Source of the DNA: JAFDVL01 sp043736395 | GTDB taxonomy: Bacteria; Acidobacteriota; Blastocatellia; RBC074 | Assembly (NCBI GenBank): GCA_043736395.1 | Contig: JAYTCQ010000020.1 | Location: 1-56,119 of the forward strand | Reading direction: 5' to 3' | Length of the DNA: 56,119 nt | Position numbers and translations under genes: made by a program | The notes under the pieces: generated by a model | Told to the model about the DNA's origin: nothing | Databases searched by the model: none | The model's input: the letters and a program-made list of their open reading frames with translations, nothing else | Part shown: one piece after another, positions 25,809 through 34,653 of the stretch | How positions within the stretch are numbered: position 1 is the stretch's first letter | Layout of the letters: the number at the start of each line of letters is the position of its first letter

Positions 25809-26045
25809 ATGTACGATTATCAATGCCAATATTGCGAAGGTACAGTGCGACCAAAGAAGCTTGCGCATGAGGCTTTTAAGCATAAAAAAGGCTTTGTTAT
25901 TTTGGAGCACGTGACCATTGGTGTTTGTGATACTTGCGGGAATCGGTATTACAGCGCAGATGTTTTGCATCGGGTTCACGAAATTGCCGCTGGAAAGCGA
26001 TTGCCTGAGCGGACGACAATGATTCCTGTGGCTGAGGCGGCTTGA
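25809..26045 (+). CDS. YgiT-type zinc-finger antitoxin
   Basis: 78 residues with two CxxC pairs (C6/C9 and C40/C43) forming the YgiT/MqsA N-terminal zinc finger. The C terminus (RVHEIAAGKRLPERT) is typical of short antitoxins that lack the MqsA helix-turn-helix. It follows the DUF4258 gene by 4 bases, as expected for a type II toxin-antitoxin operon. Confidence 0.85.
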   Translation: MYDYQCQYCEGTVRPKKLAHEAFKHKKGFVILEHVTIGVCDTCGNRYYSADVLHRVHEIAAGKRLPERTTMIPVAEAA

Positions 26046-26048
26046 TAC

Positions 26049-26867
26049 ATGAAAACAAATCAATCAACGCTACTAAAAATTTGCAGCGTAATGATCACTT
26101 TCAATATGCTGAATGCTTTTACGCTTGCCCAATCCGCGCCGTTTGTTTGGCCGCAAGGAAAAAAGATCGCTTTAAGTTTATCGTTCGATGATGCGCGTAA
26201 TAGTCAGGTCGAAGGCGGCACGGCTTTGTTGGATAAATACGGCGTAAAGGCTACGTTTTATGTTGTGCCTTCAGCAGTTGAAAAGAAATTAGAAGGTTGG
26301 AAAAAAGCTGTTGCCAGTGGGCATGAGATTGCGAATCATTCTTTAAATCATCCGTGTTCGGGGAATTTTTTATGGGCACGCAACAAAGCGATTGAAGAAT
26401 ATTCACTCGAAAAAATGCGTGACGAATTGATGCAATCGAATCAGCGGATCAAAGAATTATTAGGTGTGACTCCGGTCTCGTTTGCTTACCCTTGCGGGCA
26501 AACTTTTGTCGGGCGCGGAGTTGATACGCGCAGCTATGTTCCGGTTGTCGCTTCATTGTTTACTTCCGGACGGACGTGGTTGAATGAAGCGCCGAACGAT
26601 CCGACGTATGCTGATTTTGCTCAGCTCACAGGCATCGAAAGTGACGGTAAAGACTTCGCACAAATTCTTCCCGTTTTAGAAGAAGCGAAGAAAAATAATT
26701 TGTGGGTTGTGTTGGCTGGTCACGAGATGAGCAAGAGTGGCAATCAGACTACAAGGTTAGAGATGCTTGAAAAACTGATGCAGTACGCGAACGATCCGAA
26801 AAACGAAATTTGGATTGCGCCTGTCGGAGAAATTGCGAAATATGTGCAGACGCAACGAACCAAGTAA
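26049..26867 (+). CDS. Secreted polysaccharide deacetylase (NodB domain)
   Basis: 272 residues with a signal peptide (about 1-28). NodB motifs are present: SFDDA with D47/D48, then the zinc histidines H97 and H101 in HSLNHP, followed by FAYPCGQ and a late LAGHEM. It likely removes acetyl groups from a cell-wall or exported polysaccharide. It begins 3 bases after the antitoxin stop but is unlikely to be functionally linked to it. Confidence 0.85.
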   Translation: MKTNQSTLLKICSVMITFNMLNAFTLAQSAPFVWPQGKKIALSLSFDDARNSQVEGGTALLDKYGVKATFYVVPSAVEKKLEGWKKAVASGHEIANHSLNHPCSGNFLWARNKAIEEYSLEKMRDELMQSNQRIKELLGVTPVSFAYPCGQTFVGRGVDTRSYVPVVASLFTSGRTWLNEAPNDPTYADFAQLTGIESDGKDFAQILPVLEEAKKNNLWVVLAGHEMSKSGNQTTRLEMLEKLMQYANDPKNEIWIAPVGEIAKYVQTQRTK

Positions 26868-26879
26868 GTACCCAGGCGA

Positions 26880-27000
26880 AATAAAGCAGGCTTAGACAGG
26901 ATTGACAAGATTAACAAGATGCCAAAAAACTTCAATAAAATTAAGGGATTTCGTAAATCCTGTGCATCCTGTCAATTCTGTCTAGACCGGATTTATTTTG
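26880..27000. repeat. Inverted repeat (GACAGGATTGACAAGATT family)
   Basis: Left arm from 26880 contains AGGCTTAGACAGGATTGACA and the right arm to 27000 the imperfect complement TGTCAATTCTGTCTAGACC. It lies between two same-direction genes. Confidence 0.8.
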
Positions 27001-27039
27001 CTCATCTACTTAATTAACCATCAGCCCCCTGAAAAAACT

Positions 27040-27693
27040 ATGACTTTCATGAAACATTCAAAACTTGTACTCGTATTTTTTATTGGAATCTTTTTGGCAG
27101 CGTGTGGTGAATCTACGACGGCTCCTGCGAAAGAGGGAAGTTCTTCATCGCCAACGGTGACGAAAGCGGCAGCGATTCCTGCGCTTCAGGAAGGCGACGA
27201 AATTGCTGTCATTGAAACTGATTTTGGCAAAATCAAGCTCCAGCTTTTCAGCGATGTTGCGCCGAAGCATGTCGAGAATTTTAAGAAGCTCGTTAACGAA
27301 GGCTTCTACAACGGATTGGCATTTCATCGAGCGATTCCTGATTTGATTATTCAGGGCGGCGATCCGAACACAAAGGGCGGAGGACGTGAAACCTGGGGAA
27401 TGGGACAACCGGATCAACCGAAAATAAATGCTGAGTTTAATGATCGTCCATTTATTAAAGGCACTTTGGGCGCTGCGCGTGGCAGTGAAGTGAATAGTGC
27501 CAGCAGCCAGTTTTTTCTCTGCGCCGCGCCGAATCCGCAATGGGATGGACAGTACACGAATTTTGGTCAGGTGATTGATGGGCAGAGTAATGTTCAGGTG
27601 ATGACACATTCTCCAATTGACGCGAAACAGTTGGTGCAGGATAAGATGGTCATTAAAAAAATGTATTTGGAAAAGTATAAAAAAAGTAAGTAA
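27040..27693 (+). CDS. Cyclophilin-type peptidyl-prolyl isomerase, lipoprotein
   Basis: 217 residues from the ATG at 27040. The lipobox FLAACG puts the lipidated cysteine at about residue 22. The cyclophilin domain follows (DFGKIKLQLFSDVAPKHVENF, FHRAIPDLIIQGGDP, SQFFLCAAPNPQWDGQYTNFGQVIDG), with the catalytic arginine in FHR. It is probably anchored to the periplasmic face of a membrane and assists folding of exported proteins. Alternative starts at 26998 and 27049 are possible; none has a clear ribosome binding site. Confidence 0.92.
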   Translation: MTFMKHSKLVLVFFIGIFLAACGESTTAPAKEGSSSSPTVTKAAAIPALQEGDEIAVIETDFGKIKLQLFSDVAPKHVENFKKLVNEGFYNGLAFHRAIPDLIIQGGDPNTKGGGRETWGMGQPDQPKINAEFNDRPFIKGTLGAARGSEVNSASSQFFLCAAPNPQWDGQYTNFGQVIDGQSNVQVMTHSPIDAKQLVQDKMVIKKMYLEKYKKSK

Positions 27694-27707
27694 ATTTGGT
27701 GTTTTTT

Positions 27708-27792
27708 CAACGCAAAGGGTCAAAGAGACAAAGGGTCAAAGTTAATGATTTAAAAAATCTTTGTCCTCTTGTTCCTTTGACCCTTTGCGTTG
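27708..27792. repeat. Inverted repeat (GCAAAGGGTCAAAG family)
   Basis: Exact 18-bp arms (CAACGCAAAGGGTCAAAG at 27708-27725; its complement at 27775-27792), with further internal complementarity. A relative lies at 41364-41442. Confidence 0.9.
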
Positions 27793-27804
27793 AAGTCTTC
27801 TCTT

Positions 27805-29037
27805 ATGCATTTCATTGAAGCATTAAAGCTTGCCGCTTTCTCAATTATTTCTCACAAACTGCGTTCGTTCCTGACGCTGCTCGGCGTTATTTTTGGCGTC
27901 GCTACCGTGATTATCGTCGTGTCGTTGATCGAAGGATTTAATAAATACGTTGACGAAAAAATTGCCGATATTGGCACGAATGCGTTCAGTATCCAGAAAT
28001 ATTCCATTGAAGATTTCTCGAGTGTTGAACGATTAGAAGAAGCGCGGCGGCGCAATCGTGATATTCGTCTGGATGATTATCTGGCGATCAAAGAATTGAA
28101 AGGCGATTACATCAACGAAGTCGGCGCGATGGCGGGAACGGCTGGCGAAATTAAATACGAAAATATCAAATTATTTGAGGTTTCCATTCAAGGCGTGAGT
28201 TCAAATCTGGCGGAGATTGATCGCACTGAAATTGCCGAAGGTCGCAGCTTTACGAATACGGATGAAGAACATCGTCAATTGGTATGCGTGATTGGTGCGG
28301 ATGTCTCAGAAAAATTCTTTGCCAAAAAAAGCACTCCGATTGACGAATTTATTAAGGTGGATGGGCATCCGCTGAAAGTCATTGGGGTGGCGAAAGCGCA
28401 AGGTTCAGTCTTCGGGCAATCGCGAGACAAATTTATCATGATGCCACTGTCAACGTTTATGGTGACATACGGCGCGCGCCGGTCGCTGCAATTAAAAATT
28501 ACTTCGGTCAACGAAACTGCTTATGAGAATGCGATTGATCAGGCGCACGCGCTGCTCAGGACGCGACGCAAACTTGATCCATCCGAAGCCGATAATTTTG
28601 GCATCATCACGCCGAACGCCATTAATGGATTGCGTGAAAAGATTTTCGGGACGATTCAAATGGTAGCGGTGGGCGTGACTTCGATTGCGCTCGTGGTGGG
28701 CGGTATTGTGATTATGAATATTATGCTGGTGAGTGTGACCGAACGAACGAAAGAAATCGGCATTCGTAAAAGCCTGGGCGCGCGGCAATCCGACATTCTA
28801 AAACAGTTTCTGGTGGAGTCCGTCGCTTTATCGTTTATGGGTGGATCGCTGGGAGTTTTATTCGCTTTTATGATCGCGAAATTAGTGGAAACATTTACGC
28901 CGATTCCGACTTCGCTGCCGCTATTGGCGGTGGCGGTAGCATTATTTGTATCAGGAAGTGTCGGGTTAATTTCAGGAATTTATCCCGCCTGGCGAGCCGC
29001 TAAACTTGATCCGATTGTTGCTCTGAGGGCAGACTAA
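27805..29037 (+). CDS. MacB/FtsX-family ABC transporter permease
   Basis: 410 residues. A first membrane helix (HKLRSFLTLLGVIFGVATVIIVV) is followed by a periplasmic MacB-type core (about 45-280) and three C-terminal helices. The cytoplasmic signature VTERTKEIGIRKSLGARQSDILKQF and the final WRAAKLDPIVALR mark the FtsX family. There is no ATPase or adaptor gene beside it. It resembles the permease at 31628-32884 but is not a recent duplicate. The ATG at 27805 is preferred over a TTG at 27790 inside the repeat. Confidence 0.9.
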   Translation: MHFIEALKLAAFSIISHKLRSFLTLLGVIFGVATVIIVVSLIEGFNKYVDEKIADIGTNAFSIQKYSIEDFSSVERLEEARRRNRDIRLDDYLAIKELKGDYINEVGAMAGTAGEIKYENIKLFEVSIQGVSSNLAEIDRTEIAEGRSFTNTDEEHRQLVCVIGADVSEKFFAKKSTPIDEFIKVDGHPLKVIGVAKAQGSVFGQSRDKFIMMPLSTFMVTYGARRSLQLKITSVNETAYENAIDQAHALLRTRRKLDPSEADNFGIITPNAINGLREKIFGTIQMVAVGVTSIALVVGGIVIMNIMLVSVTERTKEIGIRKSLGARQSDILKQFLVESVALSFMGGSLGVLFAFMIAKLVETFTPIPTSLPLLAVAVALFVSGSVGLISGIYPAWRAAKLDPIVALRAD

Positions 29038-29040
29038 TCA

Positions 29041-29172
29041 TCAAGCAAAAAATGAAATACAAATTCCCGCAAATAAAATCATCGCAACCCAAACTAAAGT
29101 TAAAACTAATAATGGCTCACTGAAAGTGTTTCGCAGCACACGAAGTTGAAGCATATTTTTTACCGAGATCAT
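29041..29172 (-). CDS. Possible small single-span membrane peptide
   Basis: A 43-codon frame with a hydrophobic helix (LLVLTLVWVAMILFAGICISFF). No clear ribosome binding site. It lies between two convergent genes, downstream of a terminator. Coding status is uncertain. Confidence 0.25.
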   Translation of the reverse strand: MISVKNMLQLRVLRNTFSEPLLVLTLVWVAMILFAGICISFFA

Positions 29173-29203
29173 CCAGCGTGTTTGGTAATTTGGGAGATCA
29201 AAA

Positions 29204-29236
29204 ATTAGCGCGCCAGCAAAATGCCAGCGCGCTAAT
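29204..29236 (-). terminator. Rho-independent terminator of the minus-strand gene
   Basis: A 10-bp perfect stem (ATTAGCGCGC / GCGCGCTAAT) with a 13-base loop, followed on the minus strand by a T-run. Confidence 0.85.
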
Positions 29237-29242
29237 TGATCA

Positions 29243-30142
29243 CTATTCTTTTTCGTTCGGTTTTTTCCACTCACTTTTTCCATGTTCCATTGAACGAGGT
29301 GGCTTACCAAATCCACGACCTTCCTGCGCGGTAAAATCTGCCGGAGGTTGAAAAAGTTCCGATGAAGGTTCACCCCGAACGATGTTCGTCAAACGATAGG
29401 TATGATCTCCCTGAAGCGGATCAATGTGCTTGCTCAAAATTACTTCCTGAAGCTCATTGGAATACCAGCGCTCGGTCACAATTTCCAAAGCCTGATTATT
29501 GCCGATTTGTCCCACTGGAATCGAAATAGTAGTGCGCGTGCCTTCGGCTTCGACGCCTTCAATATTCTGTTTTCCAAGCGATTCTGTTTTAGCTTTTGAT
29601 GAATGCGGCGGCTCAGGTCTCATTGGCGGCTCTCCGCCCTTGTGTGTTGGTCGCTGCGAAAAAGTCTTTTGATTCAAATTCAGAACGTAACTTTTTCCTG
29701 CGACTGGATCATTAATAAACGCCAGCTTAGGTGTTTCGCCGGAAGCTGCAAAGGAACCAATCGCTGGTAACGATTGTTCGCGGCGCGTGCGGCCTTCGTT
29801 ATCACGGGAAATGGTGGCAGTTGTTTTATTTTCAATTTTACTGCCATTGCCCAGAATGCGTGTCGCGGTGGTTTCTGACGAAGCCGTAAATGCTACGCCT
29901 TTGACGGTCTTGCCACCAAAACGCATTTCCGACGAAAGGAATCGAAACGACGATCCACGCTCAGGATGCTGACCCGGCTCAAATTCCTTTTTTTCTTCAG
30001 GTGACGGAGGTTTGTGATCGCGTTTGGCGCGATTGAAATCACGACCTATTCCGCCAGGGCCGCCTGTCTGACCAAATGCGCCAAGGCTAAGGATGCTTAA
30101 GCAAATTACAACGAAAACAAATTTAATATAAATTCTGGACAT
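29243..30142 (-). CDS. Secreted protein of unknown function in a sigma-factor locus
   Basis: 299 residues with a signal peptide (1-24, cleavage after AFGQ) and a Gly/Pro/charged-rich region after it. The middle carries TRILGNGSKIENKTTATISRDNEGRTRRE. Similar blocks are, as far as I recall, common in secreted acidobacterial proteins near ECF sigma genes, but I cannot name a family. The start has GAGG upstream. It is the last of three genes read on the minus strand after a sigma factor, so it is a plausible regulon member. Confidence 0.7.
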   Translation of the reverse strand: MSRIYIKFVFVVICLSILSLGAFGQTGGPGGIGRDFNRAKRDHKPPSPEEKKEFEPGQHPERGSSFRFLSSEMRFGGKTVKGVAFTASSETTATRILGNGSKIENKTTATISRDNEGRTRREQSLPAIGSFAASGETPKLAFINDPVAGKSYVLNLNQKTFSQRPTHKGGEPPMRPEPPHSSKAKTESLGKQNIEGVEAEGTRTTISIPVGQIGNNQALEIVTERWYSNELQEVILSKHIDPLQGDHTYRLTNIVRGEPSSELFQPPADFTAQEGRGFGKPPRSMEHGKSEWKKPNEKE

Positions 30143-30162
30143 AATAATTACCTCAATATTTA

Positions 30163-30861
30163 TTACTGAACAAAGCGAATTGCGGTGGCTAACCCGTCAT
30201 CGCTGATGACAACGTCAGCTTTGACAAATTCTGTCTTGCGTTCCCGATTTGTGGGAACTCCCATCGAAGCCATCATCGTTCGCGGGACTTCGACTCGGAC
30301 TACGTGACCGCTGTCCGCCGCAGATGTTTCTGACAGATATGTCAGTGGAAGAAAATCAGTCACTACCTCAGCGGCCTCAGTCGTTATTGGTGAACGCGAA
30401 ATTTTGTTTTGTGGACGCTTGGCTGCTGGACGATAGTTCGCTTTCACTACCGTCATCTTTGGTGCAGAAGCATTGATTTCCGGTTTTCCCGTACGCTCAA
30501 TATTTTCAACTGGCGCAATTTTTTCCGGTATGGTTTGGTTCGCACTTTCATTGGGTTTCTCTGGATTTGACCGTGTCATTAACATCGCAAATCCGAAAAG
30601 TAATAACGCTGCGGTTGGAATTGCCCATCCCCAACGCCAATTGAATGAAGCGAGAAATGAAGAAAAAAGATTGCGATGGTTCGCAACCGCTGTTTGATGA
30701 GTTCGGTTACCCTCAGTCGCAATCTGATTTCTAATGCGTTGGAAGAGAAACGGCGAATTCACTGCCGCTTCGATTTCATCCTGATCCGCGCGCGTCGCCT
30801 TTAAAATCTGGCGGGACAGCTCTTCACTGGAATCATCCTGATTGTAAGAATTTAGTTTCAT
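30163..30861 (-). CDS. Probable membrane anti-sigma factor
   Basis: 232 residues from the ATG at 30861, five bases after the sigma-factor stop. The cytoplasmic N terminus is about 75 residues, then a membrane helix (WAIPTAALLLFGFAMLMT) and a periplasmic tail. The tail ends with VRVEVPRTMMASMGVPTN and VVISDDGLATAIRFVQ, like the C terminus of the anti-sigma protein at 6836. No zinc motif. The role is inferred from gene order and topology. Confidence 0.7.
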   Translation of the reverse strand: MKLNSYNQDDSSEELSRQILKATRADQDEIEAAVNSPFLFQRIRNQIATEGNRTHQTAVANHRNLFSSFLASFNWRWGWAIPTAALLLFGFAMLMTRSNPEKPNESANQTIPEKIAPVENIERTGKPEINASAPKMTVVKANYRPAAKRPQNKISRSPITTEAAEVVTDFLPLTYLSETSAADSGHVVRVEVPRTMMASMGVPTNRERKTEFVKADVVISDDGLATAIRFVQ

Positions 30862-30866
30862 AACTC

Positions 30867-31484
30867 TTATTTTAATCGTTTGAAAGCCTGTTGTAAGGCG
30901 TGTCTGGCGCGATGCGCGCGTCCTTTCACTTTGGCGTTTGACCAGCCAAAGAATGTTCCGATTTCTGCAACTGACCATTCTTCTTCGTACAGTAAAGTGA
31001 TTGCCAGGCGATCTTCTGGTTTCAGCTTGGCCAATAATTTTTCAGCCAGATCACGTGAAATCAATTGCATCTCGTTGCTGGAGCCGTTTTTATTTTCGGC
31101 TAAGCGGTTATCAAATGTTTCAGTTTCATCATCATTAAAATCACTGAAAACATTTTCCTTACGTCGTTGCTTGCGTCGAAGCTCATCGAAGCAGGCATTC
31201 GCCGTGATCCGCGAGAGCCACGCCGCAAAAGAATTTTCCTGCGCGCCCTGAAATCTTCCCAGCGCCAGAAAAGCATTGAAAAAGCTGGTCTGCATGATTT
31301 CTTCGATCTGTTCCTGACGCGGAAAAAATCTTCCCGCGATTCCGGCGACTAATCTTTTGTGACGTGCAAAAAGCTGCGCGAACGCGGTTTCATCACCGGC
31401 GACAGTCGCGGCGACTAATTCATCGTCAGTCAATGCGACGGTTCGAGGTTCCTCGATTACAATTACTTTGCTAACATTCACCAT
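30867..31484 (-). CDS. RNA polymerase ECF sigma factor
   Basis: 205 residues. Region 2 is at about 28-105 (FARHKRLVAGIAGRFF, EEIMQTSFFNAFLAL, FAAWLSRITANACFDELRR). Region 4 is at about 150-205 (LKPEDRLAITLLYEEEWSVAEIG, GWSNAKVKGRAHRARHAL). It starts an operon with a membrane anti-sigma factor and a secreted protein. It is divergent from the MacB-type permease at 31628, which might be a target. Confidence 0.93.
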   Translation of the reverse strand: MVNVSKVIVIEEPRTVALTDDELVAATVAGDETAFAQLFARHKRLVAGIAGRFFPRQEQIEEIMQTSFFNAFLALGRFQGAQENSFAAWLSRITANACFDELRRKQRRKENVFSDFNDDETETFDNRLAENKNGSSNEMQLISRDLAEKLLAKLKPEDRLAITLLYEEEWSVAEIGTFFGWSNAKVKGRAHRARHALQQAFKRLK

Positions 31485-31627
31485 AGGTACGATTGATACA
31501 ATAACAGTACTGACTCATCGCGGGAAATTATGATCTTTATCAATTCCCATAGCTACAGACGAGCCGTAACGAGAATTGGTTATAAAAAAATTCAGAGCAG
31601 AAATATTTTTGTATCGTATAAAAATTT

Positions 31628-32884
31628 ATGAATAACTGGCTTGAAAATGTTTGGATGGCGCTTGATACGTTGCGCCAGCATAAATTACGGTCTTTTCTGA
31701 CCATTCTCGGCGTCATTATCGGGACGATGACGGTGATTGTGATTGCTGCTTTTGTATCTGGAATTGATGCACGGGTGGCGACAGAAATTCAATCCTTCGG
31801 GACGAATTCAATGTATATCTACAAATTCGATCCCGGCTTTAATTTTGCGCCGACGTATGAAGAACGGACGCGCAAGCCGCTCAGCTTTGAAGATGCGATG
31901 GCGATCAAAAATGAATGTTCCTCGGTAACAAATGCCGCGCCAATGATTTCTCCGGTGGATTTTACGCAAGGCCCGATGGTCGAACGGGTGCAGGTCAAAT
32001 ACCGAGAAAATCAGATGTCGAACGCAACAGTGCAAGGAACGATGCCGGATTTTTTCAAGATGGGGACTTCGGAAATTGAAGAGGGAAGATTTTTTAATGA
32101 ATCCGACAATGCAGTTCGTGCTGATGTGGTCGTAATTGGCAGCGACGTCGCCAATACATTAATGCCAATGATCAGTGCGTTAGAAAAAGAAATCACGATC
32201 AACAGCCGACAGTACCGTGTGATCGGTGTCATGAAAAAACGTGACAATTTTCTAGTCAGCGGTGAAGACCCCGGGAATGAAAATAAAGCGGTCTATTTGC
32301 CCTACGCTTCGCTGATGAAGATTTATCCAAACCTCGAAGATCATTTCATCATGGCAACCGCTGAAAAAGGTAAGCTGGATGAAGCCGAAGAAGAAATTCG
32401 GCAAGTGTTGCGCAAGCGAAGAAAAGTATCCTATAGCTCTCCTGACAGCTTCGGAATTTCTACCGCCGATAATATTGTCAAGCAGTTTCAATCCATTACG
32501 GGTGGCGTGTTTTTATTGATGGTCGCGATTTCTTCGGTCGGATTATTAGTGGGCGGCATTGGCGTCATGAATATTATGCTGGTCAGCGTGACCGAACGAA
32601 CGAAAGAAATTGGCATTCGCAAAGCCATTGGGGCGAAAAAGCGCGACATCATTTTACAGTTTTTGGTGGAAGCGGCTACACTGACTGGCCTTGGCGGAGT
32701 ACTGGGAATTTTCTTCGGCTGGATCGTGGCGGAGCTGGTGAAATTAGTGATGCCGACATTTATTCCGCTTTGGGCGCCGATTACAGGTTTTGTTGTTTCC
32801 GTCGTGTTGGGAGTTGGGTTCGGTTTATGGCCAGCGATCAAGGCCGCGAAGCTTGATCCGATTGAAGCGCTTCGTTATGAATAA
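31628..32884 (+). CDS. MacB/FtsX-family ABC transporter permease
   Basis: 418 residues. The order is N-terminal helix (HKLRSFLTILGVIIGTMTVIVIA), MacB-like periplasmic domain (about 50-285), then three C-terminal helices with VTERTKEIGIRKAIGAKKRD and a closing KAAKLDPIEALRYE. As with the other copy, no ATP-binding subunit is adjacent, so it must pair with an ATPase encoded elsewhere. It is divergent from an ECF sigma operon. The 3' end abuts an inverted repeat. Confidence 0.9.
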   Translation: MNNWLENVWMALDTLRQHKLRSFLTILGVIIGTMTVIVIAAFVSGIDARVATEIQSFGTNSMYIYKFDPGFNFAPTYEERTRKPLSFEDAMAIKNECSSVTNAAPMISPVDFTQGPMVERVQVKYRENQMSNATVQGTMPDFFKMGTSEIEEGRFFNESDNAVRADVVVIGSDVANTLMPMISALEKEITINSRQYRVIGVMKKRDNFLVSGEDPGNENKAVYLPYASLMKIYPNLEDHFIMATAEKGKLDEAEEEIRQVLRKRRKVSYSSPDSFGISTADNIVKQFQSITGGVFLLMVAISSVGLLVGGIGVMNIMLVSVTERTKEIGIRKAIGAKKRDIILQFLVEAATLTGLGGVLGIFFGWIVAELVKLVMPTFIPLWAPITGFVVSVVLGVGFGLWPAIKAAKLDPIEALRYE

Positions 32885-32885
32885 A

Positions 32886-32996
32886 ATGCAGAAGCCCGCA
32901 CGCAGTAAGGGCGTCAGTACACCAGGCAGACTTTTCGAGTTTCGTGACATTTCTTTTCAAATGTGACGATGCCTTTACTGCGTGCGGGCTTCTGCA
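32886..32996. repeat. Inverted repeat (GCAGAAGCCCGCACGCAGTAA family)
   Basis: Arms at 32886-32908 and 32975-32996 are complementary over about 22 bp (core AAGCCCGCACGCAGTAA). The same element, with a different centre, occurs at 37008-37254. Confidence 0.9.
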
Positions 32997-33044
32997 CTAA
33001 TCTTTCTTGATACATCTGAATTGATCTGACGAGCGTATGTAATT

Positions 33045-33632
33045 ATGAGGTTGGATGTGAAGGGCGATCACCCGCAGCAAAATATTCCGGCAGACGAACC
33101 GGAAATCATCGTGCGTTTACGTGCGAAGGATCAAGCTGCGCTCGATGTGCTCTATGAGCGCTATTCGGGATTGGTATATGCTCTCGCGCTCAAAATTGTC
33201 CGCCAGCCTTCTGATGCAGAAGATGTTGTCATTGAAACTTTTTGGCAGCTCTGGCAGCAGGCGGCGGATTACAACGATGAACGTGGTCAACTGCGATCGT
33301 GGATTGTAACGATTGGGCGAAGTCGTGCTTTAGACCGTTTACGTTCCATGCGCCGGAATCCGACGGTGGAGTCGGAAGAATTTAATCAACCTGTCGCGGA
33401 TGATAATCCTGAACAGGAAACGTGGATGAATGAACAATCATCTATTGTTCGTCGGGCTTTGGTGAGCTTGCCAACCGATCAGCGGCAGGCTTTGGAATTG
33501 GCTTATTATCACGGTCTTTCACAATCGGAAGTCGCTGGAAAATTAGGCGAACCGCTGGGAACGATCAAAACCAGAATGCGCCTCGGCATGATGAAATTGC
33601 GCGATCAGTTGCGTCATTTACGAGGGCAATAA
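33045..33632 (+). CDS. RNA polymerase ECF sigma factor (SigK-like)
   Basis: 195 residues with region 2 (YSGLVYALALKIV, AEDVVIETFWQLW, LRSWIVTIGRSRALDRLR) and region 4 (LPTDQRQALELAYYHGLSQSEVA, EPLGTIKTRMRLGMMKLRDQL). It is followed three bases later by an RskA-type anti-sigma factor, the standard SigK/RskA arrangement. Confidence 0.94.
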   Translation: MRLDVKGDHPQQNIPADEPEIIVRLRAKDQAALDVLYERYSGLVYALALKIVRQPSDAEDVVIETFWQLWQQAADYNDERGQLRSWIVTIGRSRALDRLRSMRRNPTVESEEFNQPVADDNPEQETWMNEQSSIVRRALVSLPTDQRQALELAYYHGLSQSEVAGKLGEPLGTIKTRMRLGMMKLRDQLRHLRGQ

Positions 33633-33635
33633 AAA

Positions 33636-34451
33636 ATGATGGACGCGGAAAAATTCACAGAATTAGCTTCACTCTACGCCGTTGGCGTATTGGACGAAGT
33701 TGAGTTGCGGGAGTTTGAAAATTACTTGCGCAACGCTTCAGCCGCTGAACTGCGTGAATTGAATGAATTAAACGATGCCGCCGCAATGATGCCGCTGGCA
33801 TTGCCCGCTATGCCTGTTCCTGCTTCGGTGAAAGCCAGATTATTCCAGCGCGTCGAAGCCGAAAATAAAATCACCTCCATCCCTGTGCGAGTTGCGCCGG
33901 AGACAAAAAAATCCAGTTGGTTTGATATTTTTAACTGGCAGCCCGCGACCGGATTATTCGCAGCAGCTTCTTTATTGCTGGCACTGACGACCGGATTTTT
34001 ATTCTGGAAAAACAATCAGGTTTCGCATCAGCGCGATGTCCTCGCGCAGCAGGTAGACAAACTTTCAAAATTAAATATTGCGACTTCACAACAGTTGAAC
34101 GAATTAGTTACTCAGACGACGAAGCTTATTTCGATGAAAGGGCAGGCGACGCCAAATGCCCAAGCCAAAGTTTTCTGGGATACGAAACAAAATCAATGGG
34201 TCGTTTACGTGTTGGATTTACCTGCTACGCCCGTAGATAAAGTTTATCAGCTCTGGTACATCACCACCGATGATCAAAAATTAAGTGCCGCCACGTTCCG
34301 TACCGACGCCAACGGACGCGGACAAATTCGCGTGTCTGTACCTTCCTCGACAGTTCCAAAACTAACCGCTACCGCCGTCACGATGGAGCCACAAGGCGGC
34401 TCCGCGCAACCCACTGGAAAGATTCAATTGGTTGGCGCAACCGGTGCGTAG
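33636..34451 (+). CDS. RskA-type anti-sigma-K factor
   Basis: 271 residues. The N-terminal part (LASLYAVGVLDEVELREFENYL) resembles the sigma-binding region of RskA. A membrane helix lies at about 105-125 (TGLFAAASLLLALTTGFLFW). The C-terminal RskA domain shows KVFWDTKQNQWVVYVLDLP, YQLWYI and ATAVTMEPQGGSAQPTGKIQL. It holds the upstream sigma factor at the membrane until proteolysed. The stop codon directly adjoins the following inverted repeat. Confidence 0.92.
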   Translation: MMDAEKFTELASLYAVGVLDEVELREFENYLRNASAAELRELNELNDAAAMMPLALPAMPVPASVKARLFQRVEAENKITSIPVRVAPETKKSSWFDIFNWQPATGLFAAASLLLALTTGFLFWKNNQVSHQRDVLAQQVDKLSKLNIATSQQLNELVTQTTKLISMKGQATPNAQAKVFWDTKQNQWVVYVLDLPATPVDKVYQLWYITTDDQKLSAATFRTDANGRGQIRVSVPSSTVPKLTATAVTMEPQGGSAQPTGKIQLVGATGA

Positions 34452-34581
34452 TAGGGCAAACTTTCCAGTTTGCCTGTTGGTCACAAGCTATCAATCAAGA
34501 AAACCGGGCACCTTATTAAATCTTTCCGATCCCATCAAAATAGTTCGGGATGGAAAAGGCAAACTGGAAAGTTTGCCCTAC
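34451..34581. repeat. Inverted repeat (GGCAAACTTTCCAGTTTGCC family)
   Basis: Exact 24-bp arms at 34451-34474 and 34558-34581 around an 83-base centre. Each arm is itself nearly palindromic. Confidence 0.92.
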
Positions 34582-34653
34582 TCATTGGACATCATCAATC
34601 TCGCCAGTTAACATCTGATTTTGTACCAATCCCAAAACTCGGAATTATTCTTT

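Noticed and set aside
27145..27723. A 192-codon frame antisense to the cyclophilin gene
   Set aside because: The sense frame encodes a clear cyclophilin; the antisense translation is low-complexity and has no ribosome binding site.
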